From assembly GCA_018902755.1 (NCBI GenBank), contig JAHIQI010000065.1:1-48490 (forward strand): DNA of 48,490 nucleotides, in the 5' to 3' direction. Positions 16,639-25,497 of this stretch are shown piece by piece. The number at the start of each line of letters is the position of its first letter. Positions within the stretch are counted from its first letter, which is position 1. Made by a program: the position numbers and the translations under genes. This stretch comes from Pseudomonadota bacterium (lineage in GTDB: Bacteria; Desulfobacterota; Desulfarculia; Desulfarculales; Desulfarculaceae). The notes under the pieces were generated by a model. The model was not told where the DNA came from and made no database searches. It was given only the letters and a program-made list of their open reading frames with translations.

Positions 16639-17374
16639 GGCCCTTGACTAGTTGGGAGTATGTTGAAGTACCCTAACTGGCTGTATGGGCATGAAAAACA
16701 AGTATGTACGCCGTGCAAGGATTTCGGAGGCCAAATTCAGGGATCTAGTGAGGTTCTTCACCTTGGATCTGGAGGCCAACAAAATCGCCGCGCTGACGCG
16801 ATTAAACCGTAACACCATCAACCGTTACCTTTTTCTGATCCGCCAGCGCATTGCTGAGTTGTGCGAGCAGGAGTCTCCTTTCAAGGGAGAGATCGAGGTC
16901 GACGAATCCTACTTCGGGGCAAGGCGGGTAAAAGGAAAAAGGGGACGCGGCGCCTATGGCAAAACTCCGGTCTTCGGCATCCTGCAGCGGGGTGGCCAGG
17001 TCTATACCGAGATCGTGCCTGATTGCGCCAAGGCCACTCTGCAAGCCATCATCAGGGGGAAGGTGGACCCCAAGAGCGTGATTCACTCCGACGGCTGGAG
17101 AGGCTACAACGGCCTGGTGGACCTGGGCTACAAAAAGCACTATCGTGTCCAGCATGGCCAAGACCAGTTCGCCAAGGGGCGAAACCATATAAACGGCATC
17201 GAGTCCTTTTGGTCCTTTGCCAAGGCCAGGCTCATGAAGTTCAACGGGCTCCCTTCTTCCACCTTTTACCTGCATCTGAAAGAGTCCGAGTTCAGGTTCA
17301 ATTACCGAGGGCAAGACATCTATGCTATCTTGCTAAAAATGCTCAGGGAAAAACCTCTCAACTAGTCTAGGCCC
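16639..17374 (+). mobile_element. Complete small IS1595-family (IS1016-like) element
   Basis: Terminal inverted repeats of 20 bp match at 17 positions (GGCCCTTGACTAGTTGGGAG at 16639 and GGGCCTAGACTAGTTGAGAG read inward from 17374). They are flanked by an exact 8-bp duplication, TAAAAGAA, at 16631-16638 and 17375-17382. The element is 736 bp with one intact transposase gene. It sits 18 bp after the right end of the IS3 element. Confidence 0.94.
16685..17365 (+). CDS. IS1595-family transposase (IS1016 group)
   Basis: 226 residues, short because it lacks the N-terminal zinc ribbon, as is usual in the IS1016 group. An HTH region (KIAALTRLNRNTINRYLFLI, about residues 36-55) precedes the catalytic core: GEIEVDESYFG (D), VIHSDGWRGY (D), and NHINGIESFWSFAK containing the third acidic position. 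The ORF is complete and the element's ends and duplication are intact, so it is probably active or recently so. Confidence 0.93.
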   Translation: MGMKNKYVRRARISEAKFRDLVRFFTLDLEANKIAALTRLNRNTINRYLFLIRQRIAELCEQESPFKGEIEVDESYFGARRVKGKRGRGAYGKTPVFGILQRGGQVYTEIVPDCAKATLQAIIRGKVDPKSVIHSDGWRGYNGLVDLGYKKHYRVQHGQDQFAKGRNHINGIESFWSFAKARLMKFNGLPSSTFYLHLKESEFRFNYRGQDIYAILLKMLREKPLN

Positions 17375-17502
17375 TAAAAGAATTCATTGCGTCTTCTCCG
17401 GTAAATAAAGAGCATACATTCTTTTGTAATTATAACACGATATTAGCGTGAACATCTAAATTAGTCCCCGTAAGCATACTTCTCAATTCACATCGCACAA
17501 TG

Positions 17503-19107
17503 TCAGGGTTTGCTATTCAATATTAAGCCCCTTTCGATGCTCCTATAGGTCTTCTGGCAAACCGGGCAAGCTAGGTTCTCGTCTAACCTTTCTCCACACT
17601 GGCAGACCCAGCCGATATGGCGGGCAGGGTTGCCCACCACCAGGGAATGGTCGGCTACGTCCCGGTTCACCACAGAGCCAGCTCCTACGAAAGCGTAGCG
17701 GCCGATTGTGGTGCCGCACACGATTGTGCAGTTGGCCCCCAGGGATGCACCGGTGCGCACCAGAGTTTCGCGCACCTGGTCCATCTTGCGAATGGCGGCT
17801 CGCGGATTGTAAATATTTGTGAAGACCATCGAGGGGCCACAAAAAACGTAGTCTTCCAAAGTGACGCCCTTGTATACCGAGACGTTGTTTTGGATTTTGC
17901 AGCCTTTGCCAATGGTTACGTTGGGGCCGATGACAACGTTCTGGCCGATGTTGCAGTTTTCACCCAGTTGAGAATAAGACAAAACATGGGAGAAGTGCCA
18001 AATCTTGCTTCCTGCGCCGATGGATACGTTCTCGTCCAACAGGGCGGTACCATGGACAAAGAAATCGCCCGTCACCGGAGGAGGCGGGTCCGTAGAAGCG
18101 ACCTGGTTGATTTGCGGGTTTTCCTGCTCCAGCAAAGTTTGGCAATTTTTCAGAACCTTCAGTACCCGTAGTCCTTCTTCGCCATCGGTAAGTGGCTTGT
18201 TCCCGTCGGCCATGCACTGTAAGAAGTGCAGACACTCCATGCGCAGTGGCTCAGCCTGGGTTATCTCGACCCGCTCCGCCTCGCCTTTCATTGGAACGGG
18301 AGCGTTGTTCTGCCAGTTGATCTTGTGTGGATAAAGCAGCAGTTTGTCTTCCCAGGGTTGAGTGTCGTCGAAAACCGCCATTTTCTCTTCACCAACTACC
18401 ACCAGCTTTTGTTCCTTGAAGGGGTGGAGCCAGGAAACGAAAATATGCGCTTTTAGCCCCGAAGAAAAATTAAGGTGGGTGGTGGTAACATCGGCGATAC
18501 GTTTGTGCAGGTAATTGCCGCCGGTGGCGTATACCGACTCAGGCTCCTCTCCGGCCAATGCAAGGATCATAGAGATGTCGTGGGGCGCGAACGACCAAAG
18601 GATATTTTCTTCCCGTCTGATCTTACCTAGGTTAAGGCGATGGGAGTAGATGTAGTTTATTCTTCCCAGGACGCCCTCGCCGATTAGTTCCTTTAGCCGC
18701 ACGAAAACCGGGTGATACTGCAGTAGGTGGCCGACCATAAGGACTCGTTGCTGCTTACGGGCCAAGATGATCAGATCCTGACAGTCTTTTTCCTCCGTAA
18801 CCAGGGGCTTTTCTATATACACGTGCTTTCCGGCCAAAAGAGCTTCACGGGCAATTGAATAGTGCGTCTCAGCCGGGGTGGCTACTACCACGCCATCGAC
18901 GTCTTCTCGTCCCAAAATATCGCTAAGGGCCAGGCAAGTTTCTATGCCTTCGTATTGGCGGCGAAAGTCCTCCAGTATGCTTTCATTTTTGTCGCAAATT
19001 ATTTTAAGGCAGTTAAGTTCATAATAATTACGGACCAGATTTTTTCCCCAATAGCCAGAGCCGACAACGGCAACAGCCATTTTTTTAGGCTTTATTTTTT
19101 TATCCAT
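17503..19107 (-). CDS. Fused Gfo/Idh/MocA dehydrogenase and hexapeptide acyltransferase with zinc ribbon
   Basis: 534 residues. Residues 1-320 are a Gfo/Idh/MocA oxidoreductase: AVVGSGYWGKNLVRNYYEL is the NAD-binding loop and HVYIEKPLV carries the catalytic Lys. Residues about 345-495 form a left-handed beta-helix acyltransferase with repeated hexapeptides (VSIGAGSKIWHFSHV, IGQNVVIGPNVTIGKG), resembling WlbB/WbpD N-acetyltransferases. The C-terminus adds a four-Cys ribbon, CQCGERLDENLACPVC. WlbA/WbpB and WlbB/WbpD act in one pathway making UDP-diacetamido uronic acids (with an aminotransferase between them), so a fusion makes metabolic sense. The aminotransferase is not in the window. It belongs to the EPS operon, between the TPR gene and the IS cluster. 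Confidence 0.9.
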   Translation of the reverse strand: MDKKIKPKKMAVAVVGSGYWGKNLVRNYYELNCLKIICDKNESILEDFRRQYEGIETCLALSDILGREDVDGVVVATPAETHYSIAREALLAGKHVYIEKPLVTEEKDCQDLIILARKQQRVLMVGHLLQYHPVFVRLKELIGEGVLGRINYIYSHRLNLGKIRREENILWSFAPHDISMILALAGEEPESVYATGGNYLHKRIADVTTTHLNFSSGLKAHIFVSWLHPFKEQKLVVVGEEKMAVFDDTQPWEDKLLLYPHKINWQNNAPVPMKGEAERVEITQAEPLRMECLHFLQCMADGNKPLTDGEEGLRVLKVLKNCQTLLEQENPQINQVASTDPPPPVTGDFFVHGTALLDENVSIGAGSKIWHFSHVLSYSQLGENCNIGQNVVIGPNVTIGKGCKIQNNVSVYKGVTLEDYVFCGPSMVFTNIYNPRAAIRKMDQVRETLVRTGASLGANCTIVCGTTIGRYAFVGAGSVVNRDVADHSLVVGNPARHIGWVCQCGERLDENLACPVCQKTYRSIERGLILNSKP

Positions 19108-19161
19108 GGCTCATTGATCTCCGTAGTGTGATTTCAAGCTGTGCTAAAATGGAGTTAACTA

Positions 19162-20466
19162 TCAGTATATCCCCATCTTTTTTAAGGCGGCTTTAGCTCT
19201 TTTATTGTTGGGGCTCAAGTCAAGGGCTCGTTGGATTTCTAGCACTCCCTCTACATACTGCTTATTCTTGGCATAGGCCAGCCCCAAGGCTACACGATAA
19301 TCTGGTGAATCGGGTTCAAATTTAACAGCTTTTTGATAAGCCTCTATGGCTTCCTTCGGCCTAGCCGCATCCAGGAGACATTCTCCAAGCTGAACAAACT
19401 TTTTCGGATCGCCAGAATCGGCTGCAATGGCATTTCTTAAAATGTCGATCGCGATATCGAATTTTCCAACTCGGCGGGCAGCCTCGGCCAAAATGAGCAT
19501 TTGATCTGGGCTAAATTGAGCCCGTTTTTGGGCCTGCTTGATTACCACCAATACTTGCAAACCGCTGAAAATCTTTCTGTGACGGAGCATGGTATTCAGG
19601 AGTCCCAACCAGCCTTCAATGTCCGATGGATGGGAAGCAACATATGACCGCATAACTTCATAACTGGCAAAGGGCTGCCCGGCCTTTGCCAAACCATCGC
19701 TGAAGGCTCTGTATTTCTTCAGATCGATTTCATCTTCGTTTAAGTGCCTTAAAATCGGCGCACTGGCTTTAGCCCAACCATTATCCCTATATTTTTTGCC
19801 TAAACCCAAACCCATAAGCAGCCATTGCCTATCGGTTTCTGGCTTTAGAAGACGCGCTTGTTCGAAATCGGTAACCAGAGCAAGACACCTGTCATAGGCA
19901 CGAGCCTCTGCATTCCGATACCAACTGTTACGTAAGGTAGGGCGCATCAGGTGAAGGCTTTGGCCATATTCACGGCAGGTGCTTTCTATTTGTAGGGACT
20001 TGGCCGGCGATGCTGCTGCAGCTTGATCATAGATAAACTCTGCATAACTGTAATGCGCAAAGCCATAGGTGGGGTTTCTTAATAAAGCCGCTAAATAAAG
20101 GGAGTGGCAGGCTGTTGGATTATTTGAGGGATTTGAAGCTTGCCGGCTAGCGCACTGATTGGCCATCTCCAGCAGAGGCACTTCCCAAGAAGGCGCAAGG
20201 TGGCTGGCCTGGGCCAGGTTGGTTGACGCTTCCTCGCTTGCCTGCTGAGAAGGCAAGCCGCTGCCCACAGCCAAGGCCAACTTGGCTCGGCGTTGCCAGA
20301 GGGCGGCGTTGGCCGGGCTCAACGAAATAGCGGTGCTCAGTCGGCTCATTTGCCGGGAAGGGTTCCCGACCGAGGGCAGGGACTCGGGGGTTAGCAGTGA
20401 CGTCGCCGACCAGGCGGCGGCCAGCAGAACGGCCAAGGCCAGCAGTATGCCTAACAGATTGCGCAT
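19162..20466 (-). CDS. TPR protein with N-terminal membrane anchor
   Basis: 434 residues. An N-terminal hydrophobic helix (LLGILLALAVLLAAAWSATS) is followed by helical repeats. The clearest TPR units are near the C-terminus: FVQLGECLLDAARPKEAIEA, then VALGLAYAKNKQYVEGVLEI. The bulk is probably periplasmic, anchored in the inner membrane. It starts four bases after the stop of the Wzc-like gene, so the two are translationally linked and it likely serves as a scaffold for polymer assembly or export. The specific function is unknown. Confidence 0.82.
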   Translation of the reverse strand: MRNLLGILLALAVLLAAAWSATSLLTPESLPSVGNPSRQMSRLSTAISLSPANAALWQRRAKLALAVGSGLPSQQASEEASTNLAQASHLAPSWEVPLLEMANQCASRQASNPSNNPTACHSLYLAALLRNPTYGFAHYSYAEFIYDQAAAASPAKSLQIESTCREYGQSLHLMRPTLRNSWYRNAEARAYDRCLALVTDFEQARLLKPETDRQWLLMGLGLGKKYRDNGWAKASAPILRHLNEDEIDLKKYRAFSDGLAKAGQPFASYEVMRSYVASHPSDIEGWLGLLNTMLRHRKIFSGLQVLVVIKQAQKRAQFSPDQMLILAEAARRVGKFDIAIDILRNAIAADSGDPKKFVQLGECLLDAARPKEAIEAYQKAVKFEPDSPDYRVALGLAYAKNKQYVEGVLEIQRALDLSPNNKRAKAALKKMGIY

Positions 20467-20469
20467 ACC

Positions 20470-22644
20470 TTAAGAGCGTCGGCTTTTCTGCCCCTCCTCG
20501 TAGTAGTCGTAACGGTAATAGTATTTATGCTTGTATCCGCCGTAATAGTAATCCGAGCGCAGCTTCATGGTTTGGTTAAAGATCACACCCAAAAGGTTGA
20601 GGTCGGACTTGGTCAACTTGTCCACCGCTTGCTGTAAGGCGTGTAGGGGCAACTTCGCTGCTGCCACCACTAGAACCATGCCGTCGGCCAGGTTGCCCAG
20701 GATCAGGGGATCGGCAACCGGCAGGATGGGCGGCGAGTCGATGATGATCTGGGAATAGGCCTTGCCCAGGGCGGCCAGAAGCTGGGCCATGAGCTCGGAC
20801 TGGAAAAGCTCCGATGGGCTGGGTGGAAGTGGGCCAGAGGTGATGATGTCGATGTTGGGGATAACCTCCCGCCGTAGGCAGTGTTCGATTCCCGCCTGGC
20901 CGCTGAGCAGGGTGCTCAAACCGGTTTCGTTGGTAAGCCCCCAGATGCGGTGCTGACGGGGTTTGCGCATGTCGCCGTCTATGATGAGGGTCTTTTTCCC
21001 CGCCTCGGCAAAGGCCACTGCCAGGAAAGAGGAGATAACGCTCTTGCCCTCCATGGGGGCGGTGCTGGAGACCACAAGGGATTTGGGCGGAGTGCCTGCT
21101 TTGGAAAGGCTTATGGAGGCGCGGACCATGCGCAGAGGCTCAATGGTCACGGACTTGGGATCGGCGATCACCTCCAACAAGGAACTAGCTCCGGCCTTTT
21201 TACGGTTTTTACCCTGAAATAGCGAGGAGTCGAAGGGAATGCTGCCCAACAAGGGTAGGCCAAGCTGCTCTTCCACCTGGCTGGGCAGCTTGATGGTGTT
21301 GTCCATGTATTCCAGGAGGAAGCCCCAAAAAAGGGCGACTAAAAGCCCACCTACTACGGCCAGAAGAATATTGAGCCTGACCCGGGGTCGTGAAGGAACT
21401 TGGGGCACCTGGGCCTTGTCTACCACGGTTACCATGCCCACGTCGATTTCTTCCGTCACGCGGGCTTCTTTTACCTTGGTTAGCAACATGTCGTAAAGTT
21501 GTTGGTTGGTGTCCACCTCGCGTTTTATAACACTAAAGCCGATGCCCTTTTTGCGGATGTCCATAGCCTGTTGCCGTTGCTGGCTTAGAGCCTGTCGGAT
21601 GGCATTTTCACGTGCACTGGCTATGGTCAATTGGCTTTCCTGAGAGTTGATAATCTGGGATATCTCTCCGCGTTTCTCGCGTTCCAGGGCGGCTTTCTCG
21701 GCATTGAGCGCCGCCATCTTGGGGTGCCGGGCGCCGTATTTTTGGCTCAACTCGGCCTCGCGCTTGGATAACTCTAGTTCACGCTCCCGGACCTTTTGGA
21801 TGACCGGGCTATCCATGAACTCCTTGATGCCCTCGAACTGGGATTGACCCTTGCGGGCCTTGAGGGCCTGGTGATAGCGGGCCTCGGCTTCCTTGCGGGC
21901 GGTCTCGGCTTCCACCAACTGCTGGTTAAGGTCAGCCAATTTCTGAGTGATTATGTCGTTGTAATTTTCGGAAATAACTGTGGCTAGCCGGTTTTCTTCC
22001 ATATATTTTTGCAGGGCAAACTGGGAAGCCTGCAGCTTGCGCCGTTGCTCTTCAATGCGGCGAGACAGGAACTTGACCGCCATTTGGCTGATGGCTAGTT
22101 TGCGGTCCAAAACGTAGTTTATGTAAGCTTGTGCCGTAGCGTCGGCCACTTTGGCCGCCAGGGCAGGATCCTTGGAGGTAAAGGATATATCCGCTAAGCG
22201 ACTTTGCCTTATGGGGGAAACCTTAAGCTTTTTACTGAAAACACCAACTGCCGTACGGATGGCTTCTTCTTCGGTCGGCAGTTTTTCGCCCTCCTCAAGG
22301 TCTCCTGGATTCACGGCGCCGAATTCACGCAGTTTATAAAGTTTAAGATCTGTGACTACTTTGGTGCCGATGGCTCGGCTCTCAATGAGGCGGTATTGGG
22401 TCTGGTAAAAGTCCATGGCCGAGCTGTCCACGGCCAGAGCTTCTTGCAAGGACAAAGATCGTTGGGCGGTCTGCTCTATCAAAAGCTGCGTTGTGGCAGT
22501 GTAATACTTGGTGGCCAACATGGTGTAGGTGGACACCAGGGCTACGATCACCACAAATACAGAAAGTATGGGCAGACGGCGCCTTTTGATTACGTCAAGG
22601 TAATCGCGTAGGTGGATGGTCTTGCCTTCACCAGGAGATATCAT
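20470..22644 (-). CDS. Wzc-like polysaccharide co-polymerase and BY-kinase
   Basis: 724 residues. An N-terminal Wzz domain with helix 1 (LPILSVFVVIVALVSTYTML) is followed by a long periplasmic coiled coil, a GNVR region and a second helix near residue 440. The cytoplasmic tyrosine kinase has Walker A STAPMEGKSV near 527, Walker A' LIIDGDMRKP near 555 and Walker B IIIDSPP near 635. The tail has about ten Tyr residues within 20 positions (YYY, YYY, Y, YY pattern), the autophosphorylation cluster of this family. It controls polymer length and the assembly-disassembly cycle with Wza and Wzy. No matching phosphatase gene is seen in the window. Confidence 0.94.
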   Translation of the reverse strand: MISPGEGKTIHLRDYLDVIKRRRLPILSVFVVIVALVSTYTMLATKYYTATTQLLIEQTAQRSLSLQEALAVDSSAMDFYQTQYRLIESRAIGTKVVTDLKLYKLREFGAVNPGDLEEGEKLPTEEEAIRTAVGVFSKKLKVSPIRQSRLADISFTSKDPALAAKVADATAQAYINYVLDRKLAISQMAVKFLSRRIEEQRRKLQASQFALQKYMEENRLATVISENYNDIITQKLADLNQQLVEAETARKEAEARYHQALKARKGQSQFEGIKEFMDSPVIQKVRERELELSKREAELSQKYGARHPKMAALNAEKAALEREKRGEISQIINSQESQLTIASARENAIRQALSQQRQQAMDIRKKGIGFSVIKREVDTNQQLYDMLLTKVKEARVTEEIDVGMVTVVDKAQVPQVPSRPRVRLNILLAVVGGLLVALFWGFLLEYMDNTIKLPSQVEEQLGLPLLGSIPFDSSLFQGKNRKKAGASSLLEVIADPKSVTIEPLRMVRASISLSKAGTPPKSLVVSSTAPMEGKSVISSFLAVAFAEAGKKTLIIDGDMRKPRQHRIWGLTNETGLSTLLSGQAGIEHCLRREVIPNIDIITSGPLPPSPSELFQSELMAQLLAALGKAYSQIIIDSPPILPVADPLILGNLADGMVLVVAAAKLPLHALQQAVDKLTKSDLNLLGVIFNQTMKLRSDYYYGGYKHKYYYRYDYYEEGQKSRRS

Positions 22645-22653
22645 GATTGTCCT

Positions 22654-23769
22654 TTAGAAGAAGCTTTGGGGGACCACAATTACGTCGTTGGGCCGGAGGA
22701 TGAGGTCCTTGTTTTTGTCTCCATCCAAGATGTCTTCCACCGGTACCTTGATGGTGACTTCCTTGCCGTCCTGGTAGCGCACCAATCTGGTGCGATTGCC
22801 CGCCGCGATGCGAGTGAAGCCGCCGGCCATAGTGATGGCTTCGACCACGCTGATGGGTTTGTCCTTAATTTTATAATAGCCTGGGTTTTTCACTTCGCCG
22901 GTCACAAAGAAGCGCGCCGCCTCGGGAACGTAGATGACATCGCCATCGAGCATGACCATGTTGTATTCGGGATGGTCCCCCCTGGTTAGGGAGTCCAAAT
23001 CGATCTCCATGGCCACGCGCTGCTTAGGCTTGCCGGGAACTTCAACGGTCCTAAGAATGCGTATCTTGTTGGCGGCCACGTCGCCGTCCGCGTCGAATTT
23101 GATGCCGCCCGCTTTGGCCAACATCTCGGCTAGGCGTTCGTTGCCTTCCTTGGAATGGCCTCCCGGATTGTTCACGGCGCCCAAGATCAAGACCCGCCGA
23201 CCCTTGAATTCCTTGACGTGCACCGAAACCTGAGGATGCTTTAGGATGTTTTCCTGACGGTAACGTATTTGAATCAGCTGTTCGATCTTGCGCGGCGATA
23301 GCCCGGTCACACTCAACTCACCCAAAAGGGGTAGGCTGATTTTACCTCTGGAGGACACTCGCAGATTTTCCCGTGAAAGCTCCGGCTCGTCAAATATGGT
23401 GACGCTGATAACGTCCATGGGATTGACTTTGTAGTCCACTTTGGTGTCGGGCACCCCATAGCGGCCCAGATACTCCCTCACCTCCATTTGCTTGGCCTTC
23501 TTGAACTCGTCGGCGATGTCCGGCGCCATGTCCTGCTTGGGAAGCAGCTTGGGGATGGGAATTTCCTTGGGGGCGTTTTTGCCTTGGGGTTGGGCGGCGG
23601 GGTCGGTGGCCGCCTTGGCCGGAGCGGCCGCGGCCGTATTTTGGCCCGGCGCCGGCCGGTCGAACAAGCTGGGCCGGTTGGGGTTGTCCAGCGCAGGGGC
23701 GGGTTGGACGAGCAGCAGGGCATACAAAACGGCGATTACCAGGGATGCTATATATCTGGTGACCTTCAC
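22654..23769 (-). CDS. Wza-like outer-membrane polysaccharide export protein
   Basis: 371 residues from a GTG at 23769, chosen because GAGGA lies just upstream; an ATG at 23808 has no ribosome-binding site. The signal peptide (YIASLVIAVLYALLLVQPAPA) has no lipobox Cys, unlike E. coli Wza. A Pro/Ala-rich linker leads to the polysaccharide export domain (VNPMDVISVTIFDEPELSRENL) and SLBB domains (VLILGAVNNPGG; FFVTGEVKNPGYY). It forms the export channel with the Wzc-like partner, whose start lies 9 bp downstream. Confidence 0.92.
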   Translation of the reverse strand: MKVTRYIASLVIAVLYALLLVQPAPALDNPNRPSLFDRPAPGQNTAAAAPAKAATDPAAQPQGKNAPKEIPIPKLLPKQDMAPDIADEFKKAKQMEVREYLGRYGVPDTKVDYKVNPMDVISVTIFDEPELSRENLRVSSRGKISLPLLGELSVTGLSPRKIEQLIQIRYRQENILKHPQVSVHVKEFKGRRVLILGAVNNPGGHSKEGNERLAEMLAKAGGIKFDADGDVAANKIRILRTVEVPGKPKQRVAMEIDLDSLTRGDHPEYNMVMLDGDVIYVPEAARFFVTGEVKNPGYYKIKDKPISVVEAITMAGGFTRIAAGNRTRLVRYQDGKEVTIKVPVEDILDGDKNKDLILRPNDVIVVPQSFF

Positions 23770-23839
23770 GGAATCCTCATCCAAAAGTGGCCCGACGAGG
23801 GTCGGCATAGTGCGGCGGGGGATACTTATTGTTTGTCAA

Positions 23840-23853
23840 ATGATAGCTATCAT
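23840..23853. promoter_or_regulatory. Perfect 14-bp palindrome upstream of the wza-like gene
   Basis: ATGATAGCTATCAT lies about 70 bp before the GTG start of the export gene. A TTGACA sequence is on the minus strand immediately downstream of it, although no good -10 follows at the usual spacing. It is the right size and place for a dimeric repressor or activator site controlling the EPS operon. The regulator is unknown. Confidence 0.45.
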
Positions 23854-23870
23854 GCCGGTGGAAAGCAATA

Positions 23871-23907
23871 AATTGCGGGGTAGGCGTCGGCCTCCTACCC
23901 CGCAATT
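23871..23907 (-). terminator. Terminator-like hairpin after the beta-barrel gene
   Basis: A perfect 14-bp stem (AATTGCGGGGTAGG with its complement at 23894-23907) has a 9-base loop. On the minus strand it is followed by TTTATTG, a weak T-run. It lies between the end of the barrel gene and the wza-like gene, so the barrel gene is probably a separate transcription unit. Confidence 0.7.
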
Positions 23908-23932
23908 TTAGATAACCAGGTTTGGCGGGGTC

Positions 23933-25222
23933 CTAGAAGCGGCCTCCCAGCCCCACGTAGAACACGTTGTCGGTGTAGCCCAGGTTGTCTTTGTTGGAGC
24001 TACGGTAGTCGTACAGGTAGCTGCCGGTGAGGTAGAGGTACTTCAGGAAGGCGTACTCGATACCGGCCTGGCCCTTGAAGACGTCATCCTCGCGGGCGCT
24101 GGTTCCGTCCAGTGAGTTGTAGTCGTTGAGCCCGGCCAGCACTATGCCGAAGAGGGTCAACTTGGGCAACAGAGAGAAGCGGGCGCCGATGCTGGCGTTG
24201 GTGTCCACATAGTAGTTGTTGGGGAAGGAGGAACCCATGATGCCCTGGGTGGACTGGCGGATGCCCCGCATGACCGTGCCGGTGAGCACCAAGCGCGCCG
24301 TGGCCTGCCAGGACAGGTTGACCTCGGCGATCCAGGTGTTCTTGTTCTCGTACTCCTGACCCACGGTGTTGTACTGGTTGTCGTAGTTCATGATGCTGTA
24401 ACCCACCTTGGCCTCGCCGCGAAGCTTGGAGGTGTTGTCCCAACTCAGGCCCACGAAGAAGTCGTGGCGGTAGAAGTCCTCGGCGGTGCCCGTGGGCTGG
24501 TCGGAGTATTCGCGGGTTACGTAGGTGTACTGGAACAGGCCGGAGGTCTTGGGCCAGAACTTGTAGTAGAACTTGCCGCCGTAGTTCCATTCACGCTGGT
24601 TCTGATAGCGGTCCCGCTCGTCGTCGTATTCCAGGATGATGTAGCGGGCGTACACCTGGGCCTTGCTCTTCTCGCTGAAGGTCCAGCCCGGCGAAACGTA
24701 GGCGTCGTTCTGGGTGCGGGCGGTTTTGATACCCAGGTTGTACAGATCCTGGCTGCCGAAGGGGTCGGAGGAGCGCCAGAAGTCGTTGGACGCCTCGATG
24801 AACGCCCCGGTCTTGCCCCCTAGGAAGAAGTCGAAGGGGACATAGTGGGAGTCGTAATCGTTATTGGTGTTGTCCTGGTAGTAGGCGAAGGTGCCTTGGT
24901 ACTCCAGGGCCCAGAAGCTGGTGGGGGTGAAATCGTGACGCAAAGCCAAGCCCGGTCTGATCTCCATGATGTTGTCGGAGACGGTGTTGTTTTCACTCAA
25001 GAAGATGTTGGAACGGTTTTTCCAACCGACCTCAAGCCCCCCCCTGACCTTCAGCGGTCCACGGCTAAGCCACGTACCCAAGTTTTGATCCGGGTCCGCA
25101 GGCAGACCCTCACGGGATAGTTGGGCTTTGGCAGGCGTGGACATGCCAAGGGCAAAAACGCACACCGCCGCCATGATAAAGGCCAAGACGGTTGCAATGG
25201 ATTTTTTGCTTTGGCACTTCAT
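23933..25222 (-). CDS. Outer-membrane beta-barrel protein (EPS-associated)
   Basis: 429 residues from the ATG at 25222, which starts a clear signal peptide (SIATVLAFIMAAVCVFALGM, cleavage near AKAQ); the longer upstream frame has no signal-peptide logic. The mature part is rich in alternating aromatic beta-strands (FWALEYQGTFAYYQD, GLFQYTYVTREYSD) and ends in the aromatic residue of GLGGRF, the outer-membrane insertion signature. It resembles the BBP2_2 beta-barrel family often found beside exopolysaccharide genes. It is probably an outer-membrane accessory for polymer secretion; its exact role is unknown. Confidence 0.85.
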   Translation of the reverse strand: MKCQSKKSIATVLAFIMAAVCVFALGMSTPAKAQLSREGLPADPDQNLGTWLSRGPLKVRGGLEVGWKNRSNIFLSENNTVSDNIMEIRPGLALRHDFTPTSFWALEYQGTFAYYQDNTNNDYDSHYVPFDFFLGGKTGAFIEASNDFWRSSDPFGSQDLYNLGIKTARTQNDAYVSPGWTFSEKSKAQVYARYIILEYDDERDRYQNQREWNYGGKFYYKFWPKTSGLFQYTYVTREYSDQPTGTAEDFYRHDFFVGLSWDNTSKLRGEAKVGYSIMNYDNQYNTVGQEYENKNTWIAEVNLSWQATARLVLTGTVMRGIRQSTQGIMGSSFPNNYYVDTNASIGARFSLLPKLTLFGIVLAGLNDYNSLDGTSAREDDVFKGQAGIEYAFLKYLYLTGSYLYDYRSSNKDNLGYTDNVFYVGLGGRF

Positions 25223-25396
25223 TGGATTCCAACCCTTTTTAGTAATAAAGATTATGGTTACGACCTTTAACTCGGAGCAAACCGATACGTCACGCCAAGA
25301 GCTGTAAGGGCATAACCAAACCAATTCATGTTTATATTTGCAAAAATATCCTATGCGATGCAAGGAAAAAAACTAATATTTGTTATGTAAAATGGG

Positions 25397-25412
25397 TGTC
25401 ATAATAATGACA
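25397..25412. promoter_or_regulatory. Operator-like inverted repeat in the divergent promoter region
   Basis: TGTCAT-AATA-ATGACA is a perfect 6+4+6 inverted repeat, with outer GG and CC also pairing. It lies between the divergent barrel gene (25222, minus) and the small secreted-protein gene (25498, plus). A TTGACA occurs at 25427-25432 and a TATAAT at 25463-25468 on the plus strand, but 30 bases apart, so they do not form one sigma-70 promoter. A shared regulator for both genes is plausible. Confidence 0.45.
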
Positions 25413-25497
25413 ACCTATTTATTTGCTTGACATAGAGGGGGGGAAACGGTTCATATTGGCCATATAATAGGAACTTGTTGATTCTGCGAGGATGGAT

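Noticed and set aside
25427..25468. TTGACA and TATAAT as one promoter for the small secreted-protein gene
   Set aside because: The spacing is 30 bp, far from 16-18; each may be used with another partner, but not together.
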